A stretch of 64,000 nt of DNA from Micromonospora sp045209745. GTDB taxonomy: Bacteria > Actinomycetota > Actinomycetes > Mycobacteriales > Micromonosporaceae. The position numbers and the translations under genes are program-made. Shown one piece after another: positions 36,966 to 46,008 of the stretch (position 1 is its first letter; each line of letters begins with the position of its first letter). The DNA lies in assembly GCF_045209745.1 (NCBI RefSeq), contig NZ_CP109273.1, positions 4,774,001 through 4,838,000 of the forward strand. Direction: 5' to 3'. The notes under the pieces are model-generated. The model was not told the DNA's origin, ran no database searches, and saw nothing but the letters and a program-made list of their open reading frames with translations.

Positions 36966-37780
36966 AAGGTGAAATAGCAGGTCAGGGGGCTGGTCCGAGA
37001 CATCGGGCCGGCCTTTCTGGCTTTCTGGGGACCACGCCGGTCAAGTGTGTCGTCCGGTAGCGCTCCTTGACCGTCGGTCAAGTCTCAAGCGCCAGCCGGG
37101 ATGCCTGCCGAATTGCTCGCTCTCTGGATCAAGGCGCCCCGCGAAGCGGGGCGCAGCCGCCGCGCTCGGCCTGCTGGCGACCTCCGGCCGGCATCGGCCG
37201 GCGCGGCGGCGCTACGGGCCTCATGACTGGCCGTCTCTCCAACTCTGCCGCGTGCCTTGGCGCCCGAGGAGGTAGCGCCAGAGAGACAACGCCAACACGT
37301 TCAGCACGAACGCCGCCAGGAGCTGGTGCGACATCTCCCAGCCCGAGAGAAAGGCGTTGCCGAACACCGACGCCCACAAGACGACAGCAAGGCCGACGAA
37401 CAGCCGCCACAGCCCCCATGACCGCTCCATCTGGCCAGCCTAGATAGATGAGGATGTGACAGGCCAGGAGCAGCCGCCCGGCTCGAACACCGAGGGGCGC
37501 CGCGAGTGGTCCGAGGCGAGCCGGGACGATCGCCGGACGGGCTGGCCGCCGCCGAGGTTGGGGGCGATCGGCTGCCGCGCAGCGGAGCTGCTTGCCACCG
37601 GAGCCGTCGCGGTCCCGGTCCGCACGGGGCACGACGGCGAGGACCAGGACGTGAGCCATCCCCCGCGTGCCCGATCCTCTACGCCACCCGCCCGGCGTCA
37701 AGGGCGCTACGCGTCGCTGACGCGATGGCCTGCGGCCACCCTTGACCCCGAGCGGGCGTCGCAGTTCTTGGCACCGGTCG
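36966..37780. repeat. Block A, copy 2
   Basis: The second copy of the sequence at 20471-21040, collinear with it but longer by the insertion that holds a small membrane gene. Shared anchors include CAGGTCAGGGGGCTGGTCCG, CGTCCGGTAGCGCTCCTTGA, CTCCGGCCGGCATCGGCCGG and the CTTGACCCCGAGCGGG end. The many small differences show that the copies diverged after duplication, or came from separate related elements. Confidence 0.72.
37221..37430 (-). CDS. Small two-helix membrane protein
   Basis: 69 residues (MERSWGLWRLFVGLAVVLWA) with a second helix, QLLAAFVLNVLALSLWRYLL, and a basic tail GRQGTRQSWRDGQS. Composition is clearly membrane-protein-like. The start has only a weak Shine-Dalgarno. It sits inside block A copy 2 and has no counterpart in copy 1. 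Confidence 0.5.
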   Translation of the reverse strand: MERSWGLWRLFVGLAVVLWASVFGNAFLSGWEMSHQLLAAFVLNVLALSLWRYLLGRQGTRQSWRDGQS

Positions 37781-37949
37781 AGGGATGGCCGCAGCGTGGG
37801 TGTCCAGCGCCGACCAGGACGCCGAGCGCGTGCCCGTTGCGTGCCCGATGCGACGGCCAGCGAGGGTCAACCACGGCCAAGGACGAGAGCGACGATCAAG
37901 CTGTGACTTGCGCAGACGCCAGGTCAGGGAGCCGCCAAAGCTCCATGAT

Positions 37950-38113
37950 CGACAATTCCTAAACCGTGCACTGCGGTCATTGAGCGCGTCAGCGTGCCGG
38001 GGACCAAGTGGGGACCACACGGCCTGCGCGATGGTGCGCGGCACGGCGTCGACCGAACGGCCTGATCTTGGGGATAGCGTGTGTGACGTGCGTGGGCGTG
38101 TGGCGGATCGTCC
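37950..38113. repeat. Block B, copy 2: sequence upstream of tRNA repeat 5
   Basis: It matches 27366-27525: TTCCTAAACCG, GGGGACCACAC, a GCGCGATGG motif, ATAGCGTGTGTGACGTGC and GTGTGGCGGATCGTCC in the same order up to the tRNA repeat. I found no gene between about 37781 and this block. Confidence 0.7.
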
Positions 38114-38155
38114 TGGGGGTCAAGGGGTCGTCGGTTCGAATCCGGCCGTCCCGAC
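38114..38155 (+). repeat. tRNA-Pro(GGG) 3' end repeat 5 (putative att site, 42 nt)
   Basis: Last copy of the array, preceded by block B and followed by AAACTTAAAGCCC and, 110 bases on, an integrase fragment on the minus strand. An integrase 3' end facing an att site is the classic layout for a tRNA-integrating element. Confidence 0.85.
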
Positions 38156-38266
38156 AAACTTAAAGCCCTGATCAGCGGAAACGTCGGTCAGGGTTTCAAG
38201 TTTGTCTATGGGTTTTTGAACCGCCCCCCGAACCCCCCCATTTACCGGGGTCGACAACCAGGTTTG

Positions 38267-38641
38267 TCATCCATGCGCATCGTTGGGCAGGGCGGGTGCG
38301 TGACGTTGCCGCCTTCCGTGGTCGGTGCCGAGTCGCTCGAGGATGTCCGAGACGTCCGGGGCTTGGGCAGGCGTGGCGATGTAGTACGTGGCGGTGACCT
38401 CCTCGCTGGAGTGCCCAAGTTGCGCTGCGGCGATCTTCGTATCGGTCTCTTCCTTGATGAGGGTGGCCACGGTTTTGCGGAAGATGTGGGGAGTGACCCA
38501 GGTCACCGGCTTGTTGTCGTCTGTGGCATCCAGCCACGGAGTCTCCGCAGGAACCCGTTGGCGGATCACGGCGACCACTGCTACTTTCCCGGAGGGCCGT
38601 GCGAGACAACGAGGAGGTGGTACCCGTGAACGTGTCGACAT
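38267..38641 (-). pseudogene. Tyrosine recombinase C-terminal fragment
   Basis: The catalytic end is recognisable: VTWVTPHIFRKTVATLIKEE (H-x-x-R), AAAQLGHSSEEVTATYY (second His and nucleophile Tyr) and DVSDILERLG. The N-terminal core-binding domain and first catalytic Arg are gone. Sequence upstream of about residue 40 does not match the family, so the gene was cut near 38570 and the ATG at 38641 is not the true start. It differs from the integrase at 16-18.6 kb, so a second element type once occupied this locus. Confidence 0.78.
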
Positions 38642-38721
38642 GGGTGCTTCCCTCCGGGGTCACGGTCGGGCGATAGGTCGTCCGGGAGCGCCGTCCACGA
38701 GCACTCCCGAAGGGCACGACC

Positions 38722-39459
38722 ATGCAATTCACTTCTGAGCAGCGCCTCGACGACGGTGTCCTTGAGCGCGAATTCACCCTCGGTGAGATCCCCGGCATCC
38801 TGTGGACGCCCGCGACCGCATCCGCGCCGACGCCGGCGCCGCTGATCCTGGTCGGCCACCCCGGCGGACTGCACAAGATGTACCCCCGCTTGGTGGTCCG
38901 GGCGCGGCACTCCGTAGCGGCGGGCTTCGCCGCGGCCACCATCGAGCTCCCCGGGGGCGGTGACCGGCCCCGTTTCGCCGCCGCCGAGGAGGCCCGCGCC
39001 GACCTGCGCCGGGCGTTGGAGGCTGGCGAGCCGGTCGATGACGAGATCGTCGACCGGCTCGTCCTTCCGCTGGTTGAAAAGGCGGTCCCGGAATGGCGGG
39101 CCGCCCTGGATTCCCTCCTTTCGCTGCCCGAGATCGGCGGCCCGGTCGGGTACTCGGGAGGGGTGATCGCCATCGGCCTCCGGCTGGCGGTGGTCGAGCC
39201 GCGCATCTCGGCCGCCCTTCTGTTCGCCGGGAGTTTCGTGCCCCGCACCATGTTCGAGGAGGCCCGGCAGGTCACCATTCCGCTGCAGGTCCTGCTGCAG
39301 TGGGACGACGAGGGAAACGACCGGCAGTTGGCCCTGGACCTGTTCGACGCCTTCGGTTCCAAGGAGAAGACGCTGCACGCCAATATGGGCGGGCACACCG
39401 GCGTTCCGCAGTTCGAGGGGGACGATGGGAACCGGTTCTTCGCCCGGCACCTGAAGTGA
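38722..39459 (+). CDS. Alpha/beta hydrolase (dienelactone-hydrolase-like)
   Basis: 245 residues. Features are PLILVGHPGGLHKMYPRLV (oxyanion region), the nucleophile elbow in GGPVGYSGGVIAIGLRLA (G-Y-S-G-G), a late Asp in VLLQWDDEGNDRQLALDL, and the catalytic His in NMGGHTGVPQ. Cytosolic. It is the first intact gene to the right of the island and the left-hand neighbour of the biosynthetic cluster. It could be a cluster hydrolase or ordinary chromosomal DNA. Confidence 0.78.
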   Translation: MQFTSEQRLDDGVLEREFTLGEIPGILWTPATASAPTPAPLILVGHPGGLHKMYPRLVVRARHSVAAGFAAATIELPGGGDRPRFAAAEEARADLRRALEAGEPVDDEIVDRLVLPLVEKAVPEWRAALDSLLSLPEIGGPVGYSGGVIAIGLRLAVVEPRISAALLFAGSFVPRTMFEEARQVTIPLQVLLQWDDEGNDRQLALDLFDAFGSKEKTLHANMGGHTGVPQFEGDDGNRFFARHLK

Positions 39460-39565
39460 GGCCGGCAGCAGACGCTACGAACTGTCGGCCAGGATGCCGC
39501 TCAAGTGACCAGGATCGGCGTCAACGGCTGCCGACGAGGCCAGCGCCAGGAAGCTCAGGAACCGG

Positions 39566-42496
39566 TCAGCCACTGTCGATATCGGTCGCGATATCGCTCA
39601 ACGCGATCCGGTTCGGCTGGCCGGTCTTGGTGATGAGGCTGGAGACATGCCGCTCCACCGTGCGCGGTGACAGGTGTAGTCGCTCGGCGATTTCGCGGTT
39701 GCTCAGCCGGCCGGTGAGCAGCCGCAGCACCTCCCACTCGCGTACCGTCACGCCCGCTGTCCGCAGCTCAGGTGGGATCTCTGCGGCGCCGCGCCGGCGT
39801 TGGGTGACCCGCGCGCCCGCTTGGCGCAGCAGCGTGCGACACGCCCCGGCGACCGGCGTGACCTTCGCCTGGTGGAAGTAGTCCTCGGCGGCACGCAGCC
39901 ACTCCACAGGGGTGCCCCAGCCATCGGCGAGCGCCGACTCGGCGACCAGCCGCAGGGCGAGGTGCCGCCCCATCGCGTACAGCGCGCCGACCTCCATGGC
40001 CTCGGCCACGGTGGCGGTCGCGGCGTCGTGCTGACCCGCGCGGCCAAGCAGGACCGCCCGGGCGAAGAGCGCGAACTGCCGGTCCCACGGTAGCTGGCTC
40101 GCCGGTGTGCCGACGATCGCTTCGTACGCCGGAAAGCTGACCTCGCTGGCCATCGCCCGCAACAGCAACTGGAGGCCGAGCCGTCCACCCAGGTGGAACA
40201 CGGTCGGGTTTGTCTCCTCCGCCCGTACCGCCAGGGACAGCTCGTCCAGCGCCCGCGGGCGGTCCTCCTCGAGCAGCGCGCAGAACGTGCCGGCCAGCCC
40301 GTGGACCCGCTGCGTGTGCAGGCTCTCGTCACCGCCCCAGCGCCGGAACTCAGCGAGCGCGTCCTGCATCTCCACCCGCCGGCCCTGGTGGGCGGCGAGC
40401 ACCGCGCTGAGCAGCAGCACGTACTGGGTGGTCTCCATCAGCTTCAGGCGGGTCGTCGCGGTGAGGACCTGGTCGATCAGGTCCTGTGCGGCCGGGTACT
40501 CGCCGCGCATGATCAGGTGCAGCGCGATGCTCGCCTCGGCCTGCTGGCGGGCAGTCACCGCCCCGGCCCGCAGCGCTCGTTCTCGGGCCTGTTCCAGCCG
40601 GTCCAGTGTGCCGTGTAGCAGCGCGTCGTCGTTGCCGAGCCGGATCAGCGCGTGGACCTCCCAGATCGGCAGGCCGTGCTCGGCGGCGATGGACCGGGCC
40701 TGCTCCAGGCAGCGGGTGGCCTCGGCCGGGTCGCGATGCCGGACGAGCGCACCGAGCAACTGCCAGGCCTGACAGGCCACCACCGGCAGCGGCACCGCGG
40801 CGCCGACCGTGGCGGCCCGGCGGGCCAGGGTCTCGGCGACCTCCATCTGGTCCCGCCCTGGCGTGTCCAGGGCCAGGTGTGCGGCGACGACGTCGATCGG
40901 GGCTTCGTCCTCCGCCGCGGGGTCCGGGCCGAGCAGCTCACGGGCGATCTCCACCTGGGCCAGCGCGTCGGTCAGCTCCCCGGCCAACACGGCGGTCCAG
41001 GCCAGCCGGGTGTGCAGCCTGGCCTGCCGTCGAGCGGGAAGACCGGCCACCTGGTCCGGACTGTTGACCAGCTCCAGTGCCCGCCGGACCAGGCCAGCCT
41101 CGCCGAGGGCCTGCAGGAGTGTCTCCAGGGTGTCGGCGCGGGCCTCGGCCGGCCCGTCGGCCTGGAGCTCCCAGGCCCGGTCGAGCAGGGCGACGGCCGA
41201 GGTGGCGGCACCCTGCGCGAGGGCCCTCCGGCCGGCTTCGGCAAAGAGTCGACCGGCCAACAGGGCGTCGCCGGTCTCGACGCGCAGGGTGGCGGAGATC
41301 TGGCACCACTCACCCGGCAACTCCGGGTGGACCTTCGCGACGGCCTCGGCGACGGTGTGGGCCAACTCCCGCCGGTCGGTCGGCTCGACCAGGGCGAGCA
41401 GCGACTCGCGGGTGACACGGTGCCGGAAGGTGTACCAGTCGGTCAACTGGTCGTCCGGTGCCACCAGCTGGGCAACGATGTCGCCGTGCAGATGGTTGAA
41501 CAGGTCGCGGTCGCTGAGCCCTGTCGCCGACTGCACCACGGCCACCGAGAAGCGTTGCCCGATCAGGGCGCCGCAGGACAGCAGCTCCCGGGCCTGCGGG
41601 CTCAGCTTCTCGATCCGGTGCGCCATGCTTCTGGCGAAGGCGGCGGGCAGGGTGGCGGGCGCCTGTGGAGTGACGAGCCACCCCTGTGGACCGTGCCGGA
41701 GCAATCCGTTGTCCACCATCGCCGCGAGGATCTCCTCGATGAGGAACGGGTTGCCGCCGCTGCCGCCCCAAAGCAGCTCGGCCGCGGCCGTTGGCAGCTC
41801 ATCCGCCGCCACGCCGAGGCAAGCCCCGGCCATGGCGCGCAGGTCCTCGGGCCCGAGACCGCCCAACTCGATCACGGTGCACCGGCCGCGGCGGGCCGCT
41901 GCCCGAGCGACCTCCAGCGCGGGGGAGCCGTCCGCTCGGAGGACGCCGACCAGCAGGGTGGGCTGCTCGTCGAGGTTGTCGATCAGATATTCGACCACCA
42001 TGAGCGTCTCGGCGTCGGCGTCCTGGAGATCGTCCAGGACCATCAGGCACCCGCGGTCCTGGCCGGCGAGACCGGTCAGCCGGAGCACCGCCTCGGCCAG
42101 GATCACCACCGATCCGGTCTCCTGGTCGGCGAGGGGGGTGCCCCAGTCGGGCACCAACCGGCCGAGAATCGGCCCGTACGGGCCGAGCGCCGTGACGTCC
42201 ACTGTGGCCGAACGGAGCAGGGACAGTACCGCCTCGGTGAGCGGGCGCAGCGGCACTCCGGTGCCGAGTGCGCTGGCCCGCCCCCGCAGCAGACTCATTT
42301 CGGCGGTGTAGGCGGACTCGGCGGCCGCCGCGGCGAGCCGCGACTTGCCGACGCCGGCCTCTCCGACGATGAAGACCGCGCCCCCGCGCCCGACGCGGGC
42401 AGCCTCGATCATGCCGATCAGCACACCGAATTCCGCATCTCGGCCGACCAGGACGCGTGATCGTTGCACGGCGGCAACGTTAGCGAGGCGGTCCAT
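39566..42496 (-). CDS. Large LuxR-family (LAL) regulator
   Basis: 976 residues, normal for LAL proteins. The N-terminal AAA/ATPase part includes RVLVGRDAEFGVLIGMIEAA, Walker A in GEAGVGKSRLAAAAA and Walker B near LMVLDDLQDADA. A long TPR-like middle follows. The C-terminal LuxR HTH is TVREWEVLRLLTGRLSNREI, then ERLHLSPRTVERHVSSLITK. LAL regulators commonly activate antibiotic clusters. It reads in the same direction as lanM and lanA, starting 96 bases after the lanA stop, so read-through from lanM-lanA is possible. Likely the pathway activator. Confidence 0.92.
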   Translation of the reverse strand: MDRLANVAAVQRSRVLVGRDAEFGVLIGMIEAARVGRGGAVFIVGEAGVGKSRLAAAAAESAYTAEMSLLRGRASALGTGVPLRPLTEAVLSLLRSATVDVTALGPYGPILGRLVPDWGTPLADQETGSVVILAEAVLRLTGLAGQDRGCLMVLDDLQDADAETLMVVEYLIDNLDEQPTLLVGVLRADGSPALEVARAAARRGRCTVIELGGLGPEDLRAMAGACLGVAADELPTAAAELLWGGSGGNPFLIEEILAAMVDNGLLRHGPQGWLVTPQAPATLPAAFARSMAHRIEKLSPQARELLSCGALIGQRFSVAVVQSATGLSDRDLFNHLHGDIVAQLVAPDDQLTDWYTFRHRVTRESLLALVEPTDRRELAHTVAEAVAKVHPELPGEWCQISATLRVETGDALLAGRLFAEAGRRALAQGAATSAVALLDRAWELQADGPAEARADTLETLLQALGEAGLVRRALELVNSPDQVAGLPARRQARLHTRLAWTAVLAGELTDALAQVEIARELLGPDPAAEDEAPIDVVAAHLALDTPGRDQMEVAETLARRAATVGAAVPLPVVACQAWQLLGALVRHRDPAEATRCLEQARSIAAEHGLPIWEVHALIRLGNDDALLHGTLDRLEQARERALRAGAVTARQQAEASIALHLIMRGEYPAAQDLIDQVLTATTRLKLMETTQYVLLLSAVLAAHQGRRVEMQDALAEFRRWGGDESLHTQRVHGLAGTFCALLEEDRPRALDELSLAVRAEETNPTVFHLGGRLGLQLLLRAMASEVSFPAYEAIVGTPASQLPWDRQFALFARAVLLGRAGQHDAATATVAEAMEVGALYAMGRHLALRLVAESALADGWGTPVEWLRAAEDYFHQAKVTPVAGACRTLLRQAGARVTQRRRGAAEIPPELRTAGVTVREWEVLRLLTGRLSNREIAERLHLSPRTVERHVSSLITKTGQPNRIALSDIATDIDSG

Positions 42497-42592
42497 CGAT
42501 AACCAGGGTCAACCGGTAGGCGCACCGAGCCCGGCGAGATTATCGTCCGACCGGCCTGATCGCGGCGCTGACCGGGCGGTCTCCGCCCAGGG

Positions 42593-42832
42593 TCACAAAG
42601 GGAAAGTAGGGCAGCAGGTGGTGAGCGCGAGCGGGACGGCGGCGTCGACGTCTCCGGCGTCGCCAGCGACCAGGTGTCCAACCAGGAGACCCACCGGGAT
42701 GGCCAGACCGGCCAGGGCCGCCGTACGCAGGCCAAAGGCCACCATCGGGCTGACCTTTGGCTCCCCGGCGGGGTGCGGGTCCTCGACGTGGGCGGTGTCG
42801 GCGAGGTCGGCGGTGAGCTGGTGAGACATCAT
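42593..42832 (-). CDS. lanA: Putative class II lanthipeptide precursor (LanA)
   Basis: 79 residues, MMSHQLTADLADTAHVEDPH to the Cys-containing C-terminus. Its ATG overlaps the lanM stop (ATGA), which implies translational coupling. The first 28 residues are polar and leader-like. A long hydrophobic stretch follows (VAFGLRTAALAGLAIPVGLL, then VGHLVAGDAGDVDA), unusual for a class II leader. The likely core is the last 15 or so residues, AVPLALTTCCPTFPL, with three Thr and two adjacent Cys. No Gly-Gly leader site is seen and no LanT or LanP is nearby. The link to lanM is strong from position; the processing site is a guess. A non-precursor small membrane protein is the main alternative. Confidence 0.6.
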   Translation of the reverse strand: MMSHQLTADLADTAHVEDPHPAGEPKVSPMVAFGLRTAALAGLAIPVGLLVGHLVAGDAGDVDAAVPLALTTCCPTFPL

Positions 42833-45800
42833 TTTTCTTCTCTCCTCGGGGTGAAGGGGTTGGTGAGCGACAGCCAGCCGGGTCCGGTTGGCTGCGGGGC
42901 GGGTTCCAGGAGCAACGCGGACGGAATCCGTGCGGCCAGGGCGGAGCGCAGCAGTCCGTAGCCGATGCCGGCGAGGCCGGTCAGCAGCCCCGGTGTGAGC
43001 ACTCCGTCGGGTGTGCCGCAGTAGCGCGTCTGCCATTGAAGGGAGTTGAGGAGCAGGGTGGTCCGCTGCCGTAGCGCGGCGGCTGCCGCAGGGCCGGCCG
43101 GCCCCGCGGCCAGCACAGTCAGCGCCTCGCCGACGCCGGACTCGCCGTGGCAGAGACTCAGGTCGCGGGACAGCGGCCGGTCGGCCAAGCGTCGGACGAG
43201 GTGAGCCGGCGCGTCCGGGTCCGCGGTGGGGGAGGTGCCCGCGTCGTGCCGGCCGGCGAGGGCGAGGGCCAGGCCGGCGGTGCCGGCACACCACCCGGAC
43301 GAGTTGGTCGGGGTCTGCCGGGCGTGCCGCAGAGCTTTCCGTGCCGCGTCCGCGTGCTGCGGGGAACCGCCGCCGACGTTGACGAACCGGTGCAGGGCGT
43401 ACGCGATGCCGGCCGTGCCATCGGCGAAGCCAGCCGGACTGGCGGGGTGATCGAACGCGGTACCGGCCAGCTGGTCGGCGCAGGTCCGGGCCAGCGCCGC
43501 CGCCCGATCGAGACCCAGCTCGGCGTGGATCGAGGTCATCGCGGCCAGGCAGCCGGCCTTGCCGGTGGCCCAGTCGTCGGTGGCGGAGCCGGCAACCGCG
43601 ACCTCGGCGAGTTCGACCGCCGTGTCGACCCACCGACCGATCCCCGGGTCGTCGAGCAGCACGGCCAGCCGAGCCAGCCCGTAGGCCAGTCCGCCGAGGC
43701 CGTGCAGCCCGCCACAGCCGATCGCCGTGACCAGCTCGGGTCGATCCGAGAGCAGGCGCAGTAGCCCCGGCGTCGCGGCGACCGCCCGACGGGCCACGTC
43801 GCCGTAGCGGGCCACGCCGCTGATGTGAGCGAGCTGGCCGAGGAAGAGCGCCATGCCGAGGTACCCGTTGGCCAGGCCGGCGCCCATCGGGAGCAGCAGC
43901 CACTGCCGGTCGTCGACCAGTTCCAGGCCGAGCCAGTTCACCCGGTCCCGGCCCGGTGCGCCACGGGCGACGATCTGGTCGGCGATCGCACAGGCTGCTG
44001 AGACCAGCCGTTCGGGTGGGGCGGCCGTGCCGTGCGACGGCCCTGGCATCGGCGCCGCGTCGCCATGCGCGCCGACCGGCCGGCGGGTGGCCAGGCTGGC
44101 CGTGATGACCCACTCCTGGTCCTGCCGGTCGACCTCGCCGAGCCCGCCGATCCGGTCCAGTGCAGCGTCGACGCCACTGCGGTACAGCGGCACCGCGGTC
44201 GGCTCCCCGTCGGCTGCCAGGTGGGGACTGTCGGCCCGGGCGTGGAAGTACGGCACGTCACCGCGCCACAGGGCCACGATCTCGTGGCGCGCGAACACCG
44301 GGTCGCCGGGCAGTGTGGTCCGGCCGCAGAGCTGCCCGAGGAAGCGGTCCCGGTCCAGACCGTCGCGCAGCAGGCTCGGGTGGGTGGCCTCGTCGAGCAG
44401 CGTACGGTAGGCCCAGGTGGGCCGCACGACGAGTCGCACCGTCATGGCCGACGACGCCTTGACCAGCTGGGCGAAGTCCCCGCGGTGCGCCTCGATCGCT
44501 TCGTAGCCGAGCCGGAAACCCTCCAGCATCGCCGCCTCGTGGTCCTCCGGATCGATCACCCGGTCGCCGAGCCGGGGGCGGTTCGAGGCACCGTCAAAGG
44601 CGGATGCGCGACGTACCAGGCGCATCTGGTCAGTGCCCGGGTCCGCCCAGTCGATCCGACTGACCGGGCTCTGCCGGCCCTCGTCGCCGCCGGCGCCGGA
44701 CAGGTCCATGATGCCCTGCTCACCGACGACGATCAGCGGCAGCAACGCGGTTCGGTGCACCGAGGCGGCGAGCAGGTCGGCGGCTGGATCGCCGCTCTGG
44801 GTTGCGGGCCGCCAACTGGGGCTGAACAACGTCTCGACGTCGATGGCCACGGGGTCCTCGCCGCTGGCGATCACATTCTCGTAGTGCAGATCGGTGGTGT
44901 TGAGCGCGTGGGCGAGCGCCAGCAGCGCGCCCTGCCGTCGATAGAAGCGGTCCGCGCCGTCCGGGTCGGCCAGCGGTGCCGCGATCACGAACTCGGTCCA
45001 GCCGTACTCCGGGCGGACCAGGCAGGCGGCTGTTCGCATGCCGACGGTGGGCACCATCCGGTTCATCCAGCCGACGAAGGCCGCCAGCCGGTCGTCGTGG
45101 GTGAGATCCCGGGGCTTGTAGACCAACCGCCGGCCGTCGGCGAACTGGACCACGGTGGTGGTCCGGCCGGCCCGGTGCGGATCACCCCGCCGGTCGTCGA
45201 CGGCCACCAGGGGGCCGGGGTCGACGCCGCCCAGGAGGTTGTCGACCAGGCAGTTCCGATCGGCGGTGTACCGGGCGAGCAGCTCCAGCATCGCGTCGGT
45301 GACGTGCGCGGTGGCCTGCCCGAGCAGCCGGGCCAGGACCGGAAGATCGGTGAACAGCGCAGCCAGCCCTGCCGGGGTGGCAAGCTGGCGGACGAAGTCG
45401 ACGAATCGGGCGCGACTGTCGGCACCCTGGAGGAGGCCGGCGGTCCTGCGGCGGTGCAGCTCCTCGACGAAGGTACGGGCGGCCAGCGCGGCCAGTTGCC
45501 GTTCCAGGGTGGCCCCCAACGCGGCATCCAGCGCGCCCAGGTCGACCTGGGCGTCGGTCACCGGGCCGGCGTCCCGGCGGAAGCGAGCCCTCGCTTGGTC
45601 GACCAACGGGCGCAACGGCAGGGCGAACGCCGTCCTCCAGTCCGCTGGGACCGGCACCGACGGAGGCGGTGCGGCGGCGCGCACCGCGGACTCGATCAGG
45701 ACCGCCCAGGGCGGCGGGCCGACCCGCGCGGCGAGGTGCCCGTCCTCCTCGGCGAGGAACGTGAGCAACCGGTCCTCGTCGACGCCCAGCTCGCCCAGCC

Positions 45801-46008
45801 GGACGTCCAGCTCCGGGCCGCGGTCGGCCCGCCACAGATCCAGCCGCCGCCGCGCGTGCCCGAGCCGCCCGGTGTCCACCGGGTCGGTACCGCCGCCGCC
45901 GGTCACCCGCTCGTGCAGCGCCAAGCCCCGCGCCCACCAGCTCTGGCGGAGTCGGGGCGACTCGGCCGGAGCGAGGCTGGGTGGGCCGTCGGCGTCCGTG
46001 GTGTTCAT
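42829..46008 (-). CDS. lanM: Class II lanthipeptide synthetase LanM
   Basis: 1059 residues from ATG 46008 (MNTTDADGPPSLAPAESPRL), a normal LanM length; the open frame extends further upstream, but that part is the shadow of the divergent SARP gene. The N-terminal dehydratase domain shows VVQFADGRRLVYKPRDLTHD (kinase-like Lys), DLHYENVIASGEDPVAIDVE and PTWAYRTLLDEATHPSLLRD. The C-terminal LanC-like cyclase has the zinc ligands Cys in SGWCAGTAGLALALAG (about residue 907) and Cys-His in LSLCHGESGVGEA (about 950-951). It dehydrates Ser/Thr and forms (methyl)lanthionine rings. The next gene downstream is the putative precursor. Confidence 0.93.
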   Translation of the reverse strand: MNTTDADGPPSLAPAESPRLRQSWWARGLALHERVTGGGGTDPVDTGRLGHARRRLDLWRADRGPELDVRLGELGVDEDRLLTFLAEEDGHLAARVGPPPWAVLIESAVRAAAPPPSVPVPADWRTAFALPLRPLVDQARARFRRDAGPVTDAQVDLGALDAALGATLERQLAALAARTFVEELHRRRTAGLLQGADSRARFVDFVRQLATPAGLAALFTDLPVLARLLGQATAHVTDAMLELLARYTADRNCLVDNLLGGVDPGPLVAVDDRRGDPHRAGRTTTVVQFADGRRLVYKPRDLTHDDRLAAFVGWMNRMVPTVGMRTAACLVRPEYGWTEFVIAAPLADPDGADRFYRRQGALLALAHALNTTDLHYENVIASGEDPVAIDVETLFSPSWRPATQSGDPAADLLAASVHRTALLPLIVVGEQGIMDLSGAGGDEGRQSPVSRIDWADPGTDQMRLVRRASAFDGASNRPRLGDRVIDPEDHEAAMLEGFRLGYEAIEAHRGDFAQLVKASSAMTVRLVVRPTWAYRTLLDEATHPSLLRDGLDRDRFLGQLCGRTTLPGDPVFARHEIVALWRGDVPYFHARADSPHLAADGEPTAVPLYRSGVDAALDRIGGLGEVDRQDQEWVITASLATRRPVGAHGDAAPMPGPSHGTAAPPERLVSAACAIADQIVARGAPGRDRVNWLGLELVDDRQWLLLPMGAGLANGYLGMALFLGQLAHISGVARYGDVARRAVAATPGLLRLLSDRPELVTAIGCGGLHGLGGLAYGLARLAVLLDDPGIGRWVDTAVELAEVAVAGSATDDWATGKAGCLAAMTSIHAELGLDRAAALARTCADQLAGTAFDHPASPAGFADGTAGIAYALHRFVNVGGGSPQHADAARKALRHARQTPTNSSGWCAGTAGLALALAGRHDAGTSPTADPDAPAHLVRRLADRPLSRDLSLCHGESGVGEALTVLAAGPAGPAAAAALRQRTTLLLNSLQWQTRYCGTPDGVLTPGLLTGLAGIGYGLLRSALAARIPSALLLEPAPQPTGPGWLSLTNPFTPRREEK

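Noticed and set aside
16128..38155. CRISPR array from five repeated tRNA-like sequences
   Set aside because: Repeats are 4-9 kb apart (1.2 kb for the last pair) with genes between them, and match tRNA-Pro 3' sequence. No cas genes.
40652..42460. Plus-strand ORF of about 600 residues opposite the LuxR regulator
   Set aside because: Low-complexity composition without a family pattern; the minus-strand LAL protein is complete.
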